A stretch of DNA of 64,000 nucleotides from Balanoglossus misakiensis (taxonomy: Eukaryota > Hemichordata). A program made the position numbers and the translations under genes. Below, piece by piece: positions 63,762 through 64,000 of the stretch. The notes below the pieces were generated by a model that was not told where the DNA came from, ran no database searches, and saw only the letters and a list, made by a program, of their open reading frames with translations. The first letter of the stretch is position 1, and the number at the start of each line of letters is the position of its first letter. The DNA is taken from positions 10,292,001 through 10,356,000 of the forward strand of contig CM082591.2 in assembly GCA_040954595.2 (NCBI GenBank), read 5' to 3'.

Positions 63762-64000
63762 GTATAAGGGACGCAGCACGCACAAGGTGAAGAAGTCCAT
63801 TGCTGACGAAATTCAATCGCCGGTGGGCAGACAGCGTGTCGTCGGCGTGGTCTTGTTACAACACGCGGAAGACCCCCGGGCGTTACTGATCGACATCGTC
63901 AAGAAGACGAATCTGGCGGTCTCCAGGGAGTACTGGGAGGGCAAAGGTTACCACAACACCATCGTCTGCAGCGGCGACATCGTGGTCAGAAATGGCGAGC
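63762..64000 (+). CDS. PIDD-like gene, UPA exon (continues past the window)
   Basis: Acceptor TTGTCTCCAG. Starts YKGRSTHKVKKSIADE, then QRVVGVVLLQHAEDPRALLI and CSGDIVVRNGE, consistent with the UPA domain that follows tandem ZU5 domains in PIDD, UNC5 and ankyrins. A death domain would be expected next but lies outside. Open to the last base. Confidence 0.75.

Overview
The window is animal nuclear DNA. It has introns with GT/AG borders, many retrotransposons, long (ATGT)n and (GT)n microsatellites, and a tandem cluster of eukaryotic initiator tRNA-Met genes. The host genes encode multi-SRCR receptors, an F-type lectin with hevein-like modules, and a PIDD-like LRR-ZU5-ZU5-UPA protein. With LINEs carrying a 2A-like leader, this mix points to an invertebrate deuterostome, most likely a lancelet and otherwise a hemichordate or echinoderm. 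The species cannot be fixed from sequence alone.

Layout. (1) About 1.9-14.4 kb, minus strand: a secreted or membrane scavenger-receptor gene with one signal-peptide exon and five group A SRCR domains, each split over two exons with matching phases. Its introns hold a decayed R2-type LINE lying inside an (ATGT)n tract, a DIRS/Ngaro-like tyrosine-recombinase fragment at the junction of an 840-bp exon-pair duplication, and a 5'-truncated LINE. (2) 13.6-30.6 kb: a tandem array of modules A, B and C. Module A carries the SRCR promoter and signal exon and occurs three times, so exon 1 is triplicated although only one set of SRCR exons is visible. The array is punctuated by a 592-bp TTAA-flanked MITE, a LINE tail, and a nearly complete 4.57-kb LINE with a 13-bp target duplication. 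(3) 31.8-34.8 kb: a higher-order tandem array of initiator tRNA-Met genes, some intact, some decayed, some internally deleted. (4) 37.2-45.7 kb, minus strand: a secreted lectin gene made of a signal exon, nine hevein-like exons plus a divergent tenth, a Pro/Thr linker and an F-type lectin domain. Most of the hevein array is a homogenised 576-bp two-exon repeat, and two small indels break the reading frame. (5) 45.7-50.6 kb: no supported gene; several fold-back elements. (6) 50.7-58.2 kb: a roughly 7.6-kb unit bounded by inverted repeats of more than 1 kb made of A-rich or T-rich tracts. It encloses a duplicated, Cys/His-rich protein I do not recognise and is the best candidate for an undescribed mobile element. 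(7) 58.2-64 kb, plus strand: a Tx1/L1-like LINE scrap, then a PIDD-like gene (13 LRRs, two ZU5 domains, start of UPA) that runs off the window and has a stop and a deletion in the LRR exon.

The three host genes are of kinds used in extracellular recognition (SRCR, lectin) and intracellular death-domain signalling (PIDD-like), so an innate-immunity neighbourhood is plausible; that is inference. All three show module duplication by whole phase-compatible exons.
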